A program made the position numbers and the translations under genes. Shown in pieces: positions 1-7,724 of a stretch of DNA of 64,000 nucleotides. The DNA is taken from the NCBI RefSeq assembly GCF_000369625.1, contig NZ_KB850111.1:314038-378037 (forward strand), read 5' to 3'. Below the pieces are notes generated by a model. The model had not been told where the DNA came from. It worked only from the letters and a program-made list of their open reading frames with translations, and did not search any database. The DNA is from Acinetobacter variabilis. GTDB lineage: Bacteria; Pseudomonadota; Gammaproteobacteria; Pseudomonadales; Moraxellaceae. Within the stretch, counting starts at the first letter, position 1, and each line of letters starts with the position of its first letter.

Positions 1-1
1 T

Positions 2-262
2 CTGCTTTTGGGCGCGCAGGACCTACCGACCCTGATGATCGACAGCCTGAACGGTCTGAAAAACCAGTCCGCCTGGCATGCCAAGCAGCTTAATGAATTG
101 CAAAGCATGCGCCTGCAAATGGAACATCAGCAAAAACGTAGCTGGATTTTTGGCAGCATCATGGCCATTCTGCTTTCGATTGCGATCATTTCACCATGGT
201 TTGTGTCAGTGATTTTGATCGTACTGGCAAGCGTACTCGCAGTCTGGCGGATTGCAAAATAA
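2..262 (+). CDS. ubiB: C-terminal end of probable UbiB (ubiquinone biosynthesis kinase-like protein), truncated by the window edge
   Basis: The reading frame is open from the first bases and ends at 262, so only the last 86 or so residues are present. The fragment has a polar helical stretch rich in Gln, Arg and Lys, followed by one or two hydrophobic helices (from about WIFGSIMAIL to the end). This is the layout of the UbiB/AarF C-terminus, where a Q/R-rich linker precedes a membrane hairpin that anchors the atypical kinase at the inner membrane for coenzyme Q synthesis. None of the kinase motifs lie inside the window, so the name rests on the tail alone. A terminator follows directly. The alternative is another tail-anchored protein. 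Confidence 0.55.
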   Translation: MLLGAQDLPTLMIDSLNGLKNQSAWHAKQLNELQSMRLQMEHQQKRSWIFGSIMAILLSIAIISPWFVSVILIVLASVLAVWRIAK

Positions 263-283
263 CTGAAATAACCTTCTTAAAAG

Positions 284-307
284 ACCTGACATTGTTCAGG
301 TTTTTTT
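284..307 (+). terminator. Rho-independent terminator after ubiB
   Basis: The arms ACCTGA and TCAGGT surround a short loop, and a run of seven T follows. It lies about 20 bases after the stop codon of the upstream gene. Confidence 0.8.
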
Positions 308-420
308 ATTTTTCTCCTCCCCTATGACTCCTAAGTCACTTTAGGATACATCTTGCCATTGGGCTCTGTGACCAGATGCTTAAAATATGTCCTCATTGGT
401 CAAATATGGGTTGAACCTTT

Positions 421-1497
421 ATGCAGATTTTACAAAAACATGCGCCTGCTCTGAAAATCCGTGCTGGGCATCAGGCTCGTGAGCTGATTCTGAAAGAAGG
501 TTTGCAACCCGAACAGGTCGATATTGTGCCGGGTGCTGCAGGTGGCCCCAAGGGTATTGGCATTCAGGGACTGGATCAGGCCATTTTTGGCGAGTTTTTC
601 CCCCGTGCCCCTCAGCGTAGAACGCTAGTCGGTTCATCCATTGGCAGCTGGCGTTTTGCCAGTGTCGCGGCGTGGGGAGCCAAAGCAGGCACTGAACGTC
701 TTGCCGACTTGTATACCCATCTATACTTTCACAAGAAAATGACCCGTAAGGAGGTCAGTGACGTTTGTCGTGGCATGCTGCTGGATCTGGTACAAGGCAA
801 AGAAACCGATTTAGTGAATCATCCAGATTATCATCTGACGGTATTATCGATTAAAGCCCAGCACATTTTCCAAAGTGACAAGGCGCTCCCCCTACTCGCC
901 TCTGTAGCTGGCATTGTGGGAACTACCGCTGTAGCGCGCAAACATAGTCGCCATTTTATGCAACGTGTGATCAGCCAGCCGAATACCGGTGAACAGTTTA
1001 AAATTGCCGATGATGGATTTACTACACATTATCATGCCCTGACTGAGCAAAGTGTTTTGTCATGGCTGATGGCTTCTGCTTCTATTCCGGGCGTGATGGC
1101 AGCGGTCAATAATATTCCGGATGCACCGCAAGGTTATTATCGTGATGGTGGCTTGATTGACTATCATATTGACCTGCCGTTTCAGAGCAAAGGCATCGTG
1201 CTGTATCCGCATTTTACTGACAGCATTACTCCTGGCTGGTTCGATAAGCTGTTTAAACGCACGGCAAGCCCGGAAAATCAGGCACGAACTTTGCTAATTT
1301 CTCCCTCTCAGGAATATCAGCAAAGTTTGCCTTTGGGTCGTTTACCGGATCGTAAGGACTTCACTTTGAAGGGTTTGGATCAAGCCCAGCGGATTCAGCT
1401 CTGGAAGCAATGTATTGCAGAAAGTCAGCGCTTGGGAGATGAATTTCTGGAACTAGTCGAGAAGCAGAATTTTGCCGATGTGATGCAAAGTCTGTAA
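421..1497 (+). CDS. Patatin-like phospholipase family protein
   Basis: This 358-residue protein has the patatin hallmarks in order: a glycine-rich oxyanion segment GAAGGPKG near residue 39, a nucleophile elbow GSSIGSW (G-x-S-x-G) near residue 72, and a catalytic-dyad motif DGG (RDGGLIDYH) near residue 240. Patatin-like enzymes use this Ser-Asp dyad to hydrolyse acyl esters of lipids. No signal peptide or membrane segment is seen, so it is probably cytosolic or loosely membrane associated. It is longer than the minimal patatin fold, with a C-terminal helical extension. It is transcribed alone between the upstream terminator and a small membrane-protein gene. The substrate cannot be read from the sequence. 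Confidence 0.85.
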   Translation: MQILQKHAPALKIRAGHQARELILKEGLQPEQVDIVPGAAGGPKGIGIQGLDQAIFGEFFPRAPQRRTLVGSSIGSWRFASVAAWGAKAGTERLADLYTHLYFHKKMTRKEVSDVCRGMLLDLVQGKETDLVNHPDYHLTVLSIKAQHIFQSDKALPLLASVAGIVGTTAVARKHSRHFMQRVISQPNTGEQFKIADDGFTTHYHALTEQSVLSWLMASASIPGVMAAVNNIPDAPQGYYRDGGLIDYHIDLPFQSKGIVLYPHFTDSITPGWFDKLFKRTASPENQARTLLISPSQEYQQSLPLGRLPDRKDFTLKGLDQAQRIQLWKQCIAESQRLGDEFLELVEKQNFADVMQSL

Positions 1498-1558
1498 TGG
1501 GCGCAGTCTGTCCGAATTGTTTGTATAATTGCCTTAATTTTTTGAACTGTTGAGATTT

Positions 1559-1876
1559 ATGCAGAAATTTTTAGTGATCCTGCAATATGCATGTATAGCC
1601 TTTGGACTTTATCTGATTTATAGCGTTAGCATGTCGCTGTATACCCAGCAATTTGAGCTGATGGAACTGGTGGCAGATATTGGTACCATTCTGATCTGTC
1701 TGGATTTGGGTGTGTTTTTATATACTAGTAAAGGCAAACAAGGCATCACCATGGAAGAGTATGCCAAACAGCTGGAACAACCACCGTCTAAACTGGTTTA
1801 TGTGACACGTAAACTGGGACATCTGGGTATTTTATTGATTATTACCAGCTGGATTGTTCCGATTATTAATAGTTAA
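1559..1876 (+). CDS. Small three-helix membrane protein of unknown function
   Basis: This 105-residue protein is mostly hydrophobic, with likely membrane helices near residues 4-24, 36-55 and 85-103. A short charged loop containing KGKQG and MEEYAKQLEQ lies between the second and third. ATG at 1559 is preferred over the in-frame TTG at 1550. It follows the phospholipase gene on the same strand by about 60 bases and ends in a strong hairpin terminator. I do not recognise a family. Role unknown; an inner-membrane location is inferred from hydropathy only. Confidence 0.7.
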   Translation: MQKFLVILQYACIAFGLYLIYSVSMSLYTQQFELMELVADIGTILICLDLGVFLYTSKGKQGITMEEYAKQLEQPPSKLVYVTRKLGHLGILLIITSWIVPIINS

Positions 1877-1884
1877 TCCAAAAT

Positions 1885-1914
1885 AAAAAACCTCCCGATG
1901 GGGAGGCTTTTTTT
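1885..1914. terminator. Bidirectional terminator between convergent genes
   Basis: A perfect CCTCCC/GGGAGG stem with loop GATG is flanked by A6 on the left and T7 on the right, so it can terminate both the small membrane-protein gene (+) and the DUF2075 gene (-), whose stop codon lies inside it. The stem is nearly the same as the hairpin at 3918-3946. Confidence 0.88.
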
Positions 1915-3880
1915 AAATTTCTTTGAGATGACAGGCTTTTAAAAATTGATATGTTGAATCATACAATTCACTCGGTCTGGTCCAATCATTATCATCTACA
2001 TTCGGTAGGTAAATCACCACTCCTTGACGCGCACGAGTCAACAAAACACGATAAGTATTCAGTAGATATTTTTGCTTTTCCATCTGATTGATGTTCTGCC
2101 ATTTTGTTCCTTTAAATGCTTGATAACACCAACCATCCTTAAAGTAAAAATTAATATCCCACGCAACACAGCAGTAATCTAATTCTAATCCTTGAATATC
2201 AAATTCTGTGGCGACATCTTCTAAGTAATATGAAGAACGTACATCAATTGTAGAATTCAAAAACCAATCAGATGGTGTGATTTTATTTTTAACATCAATC
2301 CCCTCTGCTTTGAGTCTTCTTGCGCCTGAGCTCGCAACCATGCCGTAACGCTCTGTCCCTTTAGCTTGTTGTTTTAGCCACGACTTGGCTCTTTCCAAGT
2401 TCCTTGTTAAAACAATTGGATAGGATTTTATAACTTGGCTATAAATATGTTGTGCTTTCGTCGCATCCCCATCTAAAATTGCTTGGACAAGTTCAGCAAC
2501 TCTTTCACTTCTAAACGACCTTACTGATACCGCCAAATGTAAATCAGGTTCTTTATTACCATACTGAATTAAATGATGCTTTCGGCTTTGATCTTGTATA
2601 TAGACACGATCCTCTAAAATTTTCTCAGAATAATAAATCTGCCATTCAGGATAATGCTGTTGTAAAGCATCTAACCATTCGATAACCCCTGCTTCTCCAG
2701 TGTTAATCTCTTGACCGCCACCGATCAAACAAATAATCACACACCAATCTGTGTGCCGATCCATTACCTCAATCAAAAATTGTGGTTCAGATTTATCAAA
2801 GCTCTGAATTCCCTTTTTTTGCTTCATAAAGTTAGAAACTTGTTCTTTGCGCCAAGCTCTTTGTGCCTCATCAAATACTACCACCTTTTCAATAGGAGCT
2901 TCTAATGACCTTAAGTACTCATCTCGAAAGTGATGGATATTTTGAATAAAAGCTTTTGCTTTTCTTTCAGCACTTGATCTGGTTTCAAGTTGACCTTCAG
3001 TTTTTGCTGTTTCGACTGTTTGTCGAATCAGCGCTTCCCTTAGCACATCAACAAGTGGGCCATTGCCCGAGAGAAAAACTGAATGTTCTGATTCGTCTTT
3101 TTTTAGTCGCTGGTTAGCAATATTCAGCCCTGCTAATGTTTTTCCAGCACCCGGTACTCCTGTAAGAAAACAAATTGCCTTATGTCGTTTTTCTTTTGTT
3201 GTTTCAATAATATGTTCAATACGTGCTGAAGTTATTTTTAAATTAATCGCCCCTGCATCACTTCTGGAAATATCTTCAACTTGATGTCCTTGATAAAGTG
3301 CTTTCGCTGCTTCAATGATTGTGGGTGTCGGTCTATAGCTGGCTTGATTCCACTCTTGGATATTAATGTCCATACCCACATCATAATGCGCAAGAGCCTG
3401 TAGAATCATTTGGTTTAAATTGTACTGATGACAACAAATGGGTGCTCCAAGATCATCTACATCCTCCCAAATGATCTCTTGTGTATCCGCTTCAGTAGCT
3501 ATAAGAATTGGAATAATTTTTTTATCATGACTTTGTGAATGAAAATTCTTTAAATCCAAGCAATAATCAATCACCTGATTTTTTGCAGTTGTAGAGTAAA
3601 AACTTTCCCCAACCTTAAACTCAATAACAAAGATTAAATTACGAATAATCAGAATATTATCAGCACGCTTCCCCATTCGAGGAATGCTGTACTCAAAGTA
3701 AAGATGACCCTTTGCTATACCAACTAAATTTGCTTTTAAAATATCTATTTGTGCTAACCAAGCATTTTTCTGTAAATCTTCAAGTGCAAATTCATGATGC
3801 TGTGCCAAATTACCTAAGATTAAGTCATTTGAGCTAGATAAAAAATCTTGGATGGAACTTTGATAATAACTTCTTAGCAT
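1913..3880 (-). CDS. DUF2075-family protein: PD-(D/E)XK-like nuclease domain fused to a P-loop helicase-like ATPase
   Basis: This 655-residue protein has two visible modules. Residues about 60-105 carry a PD-(D/E)XK-type pattern: an acidic FEY, then R-A-D (D74), then IEFK (E87, K89), then a downstream Gln in NQVIDY. Residues from about 235 form a DUF2075 (Schlafen group-3-like) P-loop domain with Walker A GVPGAGKT (241-248) and Walker B VVVFDEAQ (333-340). A late LLTRARQG motif resembles superfamily 1 helicase motif VI. The order suggests an ATP-driven nucleic-acid enzyme. DUF2075 proteins are sporadic in bacteria and some are suspected of defence roles, but the function here is inference. 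The gene stands alone, boxed by two similar terminator hairpins, and looks A/T-richer than tex next door. Confidence 0.85.
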   Translation of the reverse strand: MLRSYYQSSIQDFLSSSNDLILGNLAQHHEFALEDLQKNAWLAQIDILKANLVGIAKGHLYFEYSIPRMGKRADNILIIRNLIFVIEFKVGESFYSTTAKNQVIDYCLDLKNFHSQSHDKKIIPILIATEADTQEIIWEDVDDLGAPICCHQYNLNQMILQALAHYDVGMDINIQEWNQASYRPTPTIIEAAKALYQGHQVEDISRSDAGAINLKITSARIEHIIETTKEKRHKAICFLTGVPGAGKTLAGLNIANQRLKKDESEHSVFLSGNGPLVDVLREALIRQTVETAKTEGQLETRSSAERKAKAFIQNIHHFRDEYLRSLEAPIEKVVVFDEAQRAWRKEQVSNFMKQKKGIQSFDKSEPQFLIEVMDRHTDWCVIICLIGGGQEINTGEAGVIEWLDALQQHYPEWQIYYSEKILEDRVYIQDQSRKHHLIQYGNKEPDLHLAVSVRSFRSERVAELVQAILDGDATKAQHIYSQVIKSYPIVLTRNLERAKSWLKQQAKGTERYGMVASSGARRLKAEGIDVKNKITPSDWFLNSTIDVRSSYYLEDVATEFDIQGLELDYCCVAWDINFYFKDGWCYQAFKGTKWQNINQMEKQKYLLNTYRVLLTRARQGVVIYLPNVDDNDWTRPSELYDSTYQFLKACHLKEI

Positions 3881-3917
3881 TTTTAGATTCTTTGAGATTT
3901 TTTAATATTGTCGATAC

Positions 3918-3946
3918 GAAAAACCTCCCTTTTGGGAGGTTTTTCG
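3918..3946 (-). terminator. Rho-independent terminator of tex
   Basis: A near-perfect palindrome has core CCTCCC/GGGAGG extended by A5/T5 arms. It lies 16 bases past the tex stop codon on the minus strand and upstream of the DUF2075 gene. It could work in either direction. Confidence 0.88.
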
Positions 3947-3961
3947 TTTAGAGCCTAAAGA

Positions 3962-6313
3962 TTATTTCGAACCTTTAATCCCGGCTTGAAGTAATAGTGC
4001 TCCTAAACCACCAATTTTATTTTCTTGTGGTTTAGCCGCTTGAGGTTTCTTGCCATGCGGGCGGTCACCTTGTGGACGTGCATGCTGTGGACGTTTGCCT
4101 TGTGGCTTGCGCTCACCGCGTTGCTCATTGTCACGACGTGGTTGACGTGGTGCTTTCGCTGGCGCTTCCGAACCTTCAGGACGCATCGACAGATTGACAC
4201 GGTTACGTTCCACATCAACGTTCAGTACACGAACTTGTACGATTTGACCTGGTTTTACCACTTTATGCGGATCAGCCACAAATTCATTGGCTAATTCAGA
4301 AATATGTACCAAACCATCCTGATGTACACCAACATCCACGAAAGCACCGAAGTTAGTCACATTGGTGACTACGCCTTCCAGCTGCATGCCTTCAGTCAAT
4401 TGAGCCACTTCAGTAATATCATCACGGAATTTTGCGGTACGGAATTCTGGACGCGGGTCACGGCCAGGTTTTTCCAGTTCAGCCAAAACGTCCTGAACGG
4501 TTGGCAGCCCGAATTTATCATCGACAAACTCTTCAGCATTGACCTGGCGAATGATTTCAGTATTGCCAATAATATCTTTTACAGTCGTTGCTTTCGCTTC
4601 AACAATTTTAGATACCAGTGGATAAGATTCAGGGTGAACTGCAGACGCATCTAATGGTTCTGAACCTTGCTGGATACGCAAGAAACCCGCTGCCTGTTCA
4701 AAAGTACGTTCACCTAGACGTGGCACTTTTTTCAGGTCCTGACGGTTGTCAAAACGGCCATTTTCCTTACGGAAGTCCACGATTTGCTGCGCGATTGATT
4801 TGTTCAGACCTGCGATATAACCCAAAATCGCAGCAGATGCAGTATTCACATCCACACCGACCGAGTTCACACAGTCTTCAACGACTGCTTCAAGAGTTTT
4901 TGCCAGACCGGTCTGGTTTACATCATGCTGGTACTGACCTACACCAATGGACTTAGGATCGATTTTCACCAGTTCTGCTAATGGATCTTGCAGACGGCGT
5001 GCAATTGATACTGCACCACGGATCGATACATCCAATTCAGGCAATTCCTGAGAAGCCAGTTCAGATGCTGAGTAAACAGAAGCTCCCGCTTCTGAAACAG
5101 AAACACGGGTCAATTTCAGGTCGCTATTTGCAGCCATCATTTCAGCAACCAATGCTTCAGTTTCACGGCTGGCCGTACCATTCCCGATTGCAATCAGGTC
5201 AACATTGAATTCGCGGCAAAGACGCGCCAATTCAGTCAGTGAACCTTCTTTATCATCTTTCGGTGCAAATGGGTAAATGGTGCTATGTGTCAGTACATCA
5301 CCTGATTCATTCACCACTGCCAGTTTCACACCAGTACGGATACCAGGGTCTACACCCAGAGTTGTACGGGCACCTGCAGGCGCAGAAAGCAGTAAATGAC
5401 GCAGGTTTTCAGCAAAGACCTGCATTGCTTCAGCTTCAGCAGCCAGACGTTTTTCAGTCAATAATGAATGTTCGATCGTTGGACGAACTTTACCAAGCCA
5501 GAACAGTTTCGCAGTTTGCTTTAAGAAATCCTGACGAGATTGCGGCTGAATGGTATCCAGGTTGTATTCAGTTTCAATACGTGCCAATGGTGCATCATCT
5601 TCGCCATCTACTTTAAGGCCCAGTACATTTTCCTGACGGCCACGTAGCATTGCCAATAAGCGATGCGAAGGTACCTTGTTCAGATTTTCAGAGAAATCGA
5701 AGTAATCACGGAATTTTTTACCAACTTCTTTTTTCTCTTCGCTAGCGACCAGACTTTTCAGCACGGCAGTTTTAGCAAACATTGCTTTAAGCTCAGTGGT
5801 CAACGCAATATTCTGTGCCCAGTCATCAATCAGGATGTGCTGGATTGCATCGAGCTGGCTTTCCTGATCTGGATAATCTTCATGGCTAAAGCCCGCTAAA
5901 GCTTCTGCTGGATCCACGGCTTCAGTAAAGATTTTTTCTGCAATCGGACCTAAACCGGCTTCTTTGGCTTTAAACGATTTGCTGGTACGTTTTGGACGGT
6001 ATGGTGCGTAAATTTCTTCTAGGGCATTTTTAGTTTCTGCCGCATTCACCCGTGCCAATAAATCATCAGATAATTTATTTTGTTCTTTTAGTGATTCGAT
6101 TACCTTTTCACGGCGTTCATATAAATCACGCAAATACGATAAACGTGTATCGAGCTGGCGTAGTTGCGTATCGTCTAAGCCCTGCGTTACTTCTTTACGG
6201 TAACGTGCAATGAAAGGAACGCTGGCACCCTCATCAATCAGTTTGATGGCAGCTTCTACTTGATTTGGACGTACGGCAAGTTCTTTTGCCAACTGCTGAA
6301 CTAAGTCAGTCAT
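3962..6313 (-). CDS. tex: Tex-family transcription accessory protein with S1 RNA-binding domain
   Basis: This 783-residue protein matches Tex/YhgF: an N-terminal helical domain starting MTDLVQQLAKEL, a YqgF/RuvC-like core (TTLGVDPGIRTGVKLAVV near residue 320), helix-hairpin-helix segments (GLNKSIAQQIVDFR), and an S1 domain near residues 640-710 (LEGVVTNVTNFGAFVDVG). A basic tail rich in Arg, Lys, Pro and Gln, with repeats such as RPQGDRPHGKKPQ, follows and is longer than in many Tex proteins. Family members bind nucleic acid and influence transcription and stress tolerance. The in-frame GTG at 6328 would add five residues; ATG at 6313 was chosen because the family alignment begins there. It is a single-gene unit with its own terminator. 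Confidence 0.93.
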   Translation of the reverse strand: MTDLVQQLAKELAVRPNQVEAAIKLIDEGASVPFIARYRKEVTQGLDDTQLRQLDTRLSYLRDLYERREKVIESLKEQNKLSDDLLARVNAAETKNALEEIYAPYRPKRTSKSFKAKEAGLGPIAEKIFTEAVDPAEALAGFSHEDYPDQESQLDAIQHILIDDWAQNIALTTELKAMFAKTAVLKSLVASEEKKEVGKKFRDYFDFSENLNKVPSHRLLAMLRGRQENVLGLKVDGEDDAPLARIETEYNLDTIQPQSRQDFLKQTAKLFWLGKVRPTIEHSLLTEKRLAAEAEAMQVFAENLRHLLLSAPAGARTTLGVDPGIRTGVKLAVVNESGDVLTHSTIYPFAPKDDKEGSLTELARLCREFNVDLIAIGNGTASRETEALVAEMMAANSDLKLTRVSVSEAGASVYSASELASQELPELDVSIRGAVSIARRLQDPLAELVKIDPKSIGVGQYQHDVNQTGLAKTLEAVVEDCVNSVGVDVNTASAAILGYIAGLNKSIAQQIVDFRKENGRFDNRQDLKKVPRLGERTFEQAAGFLRIQQGSEPLDASAVHPESYPLVSKIVEAKATTVKDIIGNTEIIRQVNAEEFVDDKFGLPTVQDVLAELEKPGRDPRPEFRTAKFRDDITEVAQLTEGMQLEGVVTNVTNFGAFVDVGVHQDGLVHISELANEFVADPHKVVKPGQIVQVRVLNVDVERNRVNLSMRPEGSEAPAKAPRQPRRDNEQRGERKPQGKRPQHARPQGDRPHGKKPQAAKPQENKIGGLGALLLQAGIKGSK

Positions 6314-6649
6314 CGTGTTTGATCCCACAAGGATAAGTACTAAATGGCATGATTATAAAGACCAGGTCTATAAAATCCACCATTGTTTTTATTAATTTAT
6401 ATAAGCTTCAGATAACCGTATACGATCGTTTTCCAGTTTTTCCACTAAAGTTTGCATGAACTTTGCATTTTATTCTTGTTCCGAGACGATTTTTTTCGCA
6501 TATAGATGTATATATTTGGTATCTATGTCTTGATTTTAACTGCAATATTTGATGCTTTAGAGCATAGTCAATTAATAGTAATGAATCGTATACTCAAAGC
6601 ATATTTCATTTTTTGTTTATGACGACAATAAAGAATAAAGGAGCACCTC
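6314..6649. promoter_or_regulatory. Divergent intergenic region between tex and ompR
   Basis: This 336 bp, A/T-rich stretch carries no gene. It must hold the divergent promoters of tex and ompR. Near ompR a possible -10 TATACT lies at 6589-6594, with only a weak -35. Just upstream is a small palindrome, ATGCT-TTAG-AGCAT, at 6552-6565, placed where a regulator could act. The ompR ribosome-binding site is a clear AAAGGAG. The promoter call is tentative. Confidence 0.4.
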
Positions 6650-7414
6650 ATGAGTTTAGTGGTACCTGCTGAAAAACCCGATGCTGTACATACCGAAACC
6701 GACCGGGTCGAGCGCATCCTGGTTGTCGATGATGATGTGCGTCTGCGTACCCTGTTACAACGTTTCCTTGAAGATAAAGGCTTCGTCGTTAAAACTGCGC
6801 ACGATGCTACCCAGATGGATCGACTATTACAGCGGGAACTGTTTTCTCTGATTGTGCTCGATTTTATGTTGCCTGTAGAAGACGGCCTCAGCATCTGTCG
6901 TCGCCTACGCCAGTCGAATATTGATATTCCAATCATTATGCTCACCGCACGTGGCAGCGATTCAGATCGTATTGCAGGTCTGGAAGCCGGTGCAGATGAT
7001 TACCTGCCTAAACCATTTAATCCAAATGAATTGCTGGCACGTATCCGTGCAGTTTTGCGTCGTCAAGTCCGTGAAGTTCCAGGCGCTCCTAGCCAGCAAA
7101 TGGAAGTGGTATCCTTTGGCCCCTGGTCACTGGATCTGTCGACACGTACTCTGACTCGTGAAGGACAGGTGGTGACCTTAACTACCGGTGAATTTGCAGT
7201 ATTAAAAGCGCTGGTACAACACCCACGTGAACCTTTAACTCGTGACAAGCTGATGAATCTGGCGCGTGGTCGTGAATGGGGTGCGATGGAACGTTCAATT
7301 GACGTTCAGGTATCACGCTTACGTCGTTTGATTGAAGAAAACCCTGCCCGTGCGCGTTATATTCAAACCGTTTGGGGTGTCGGTTATGTGTTTGTTCCAG
7401 ATGGTGCTGAATAA
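6650..7414 (+). CDS. ompR: Two-component response regulator OmpR
   Basis: This 254-residue OmpR/PhoB-family regulator has a receiver domain at about residues 22-140, with acidic pocket VVDDD, phospho-acceptor Asp in LIVLDFMLP and conserved Lys in LPKPF. A winged-helix DNA-binding domain follows at about 150-250, ending in the typical TVWGVGYVF. An extra N-terminal segment of about 20 residues precedes the receiver domain. A strong AAAGGAG ribosome-binding site supports the ATG. OmpR controls porins and envelope genes in response to osmotic and envelope signals through its partner kinase. The partner, envZ, follows on the same strand but 310 bp away, an unusually long gap. Confidence 0.93.
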   Translation: MSLVVPAEKPDAVHTETDRVERILVVDDDVRLRTLLQRFLEDKGFVVKTAHDATQMDRLLQRELFSLIVLDFMLPVEDGLSICRRLRQSNIDIPIIMLTARGSDSDRIAGLEAGADDYLPKPFNPNELLARIRAVLRRQVREVPGAPSQQMEVVSFGPWSLDLSTRTLTREGQVVTLTTGEFAVLKALVQHPREPLTRDKLMNLARGREWGAMERSIDVQVSRLRRLIEENPARARYIQTVWGVGYVFVPDGAE

Positions 7415-7480
7415 TTTTCTTATTAGAAGAAAGTAAAATATTCGTCCGTCTATCAATTTAGTTTTTAATTACGTGACAAA

Positions 7481-7611
7481 TTCATTCGCAACTGTTTGAG
7501 GCAGGAGGTATTCATCTCTAATGTTTCTGCGATAAATTGATTACTTGCCGCAATTTGACGAGTTTTGCGAATGAAAATGGTTTTGCCTACTTTTGCCGAA
7601 ACAAAAGTAGG
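7481..7611. repeat. Palindrome-bearing, repeat-like insert between ompR and envZ
   Basis: The 310 bp gap between ompR and envZ (7415-7724) contains two perfect inverted repeats. One pairs TTCATTCGCAA at 7481-7491 with TTGCGAATGAA at 7565-7575, 73 bases apart. The other is a tight hairpin, CCTACTTTTG at 7586-7595 and CAAAAGTAGG at 7602-7611, with loop CCGAAA. There is no ORF inside. The structure looks like an interspersed palindromic element (REP or MITE type) rather than a promoter, though an envZ promoter may lie beyond it. Whether it recurs in the genome cannot be tested from this window. Confidence 0.55.
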
Positions 7612-7724
7612 TCGAACCGAAGGTTTCAACCTATATCTAAATTACAGATGGTTTGACTCCGGTGTGATAAGGCCTTTTAATCAACTCATAATAATTTGCT
7701 GAAGTCATAGCACAGGATTGCTCA

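Noticed and set aside
4003-5899. Several frames of 70-143 codons opposite or out of frame to tex
   Set aside because: They are shadows of the tex coding region with low-complexity composition (repeated Lys/Arg/His) and no start signals.
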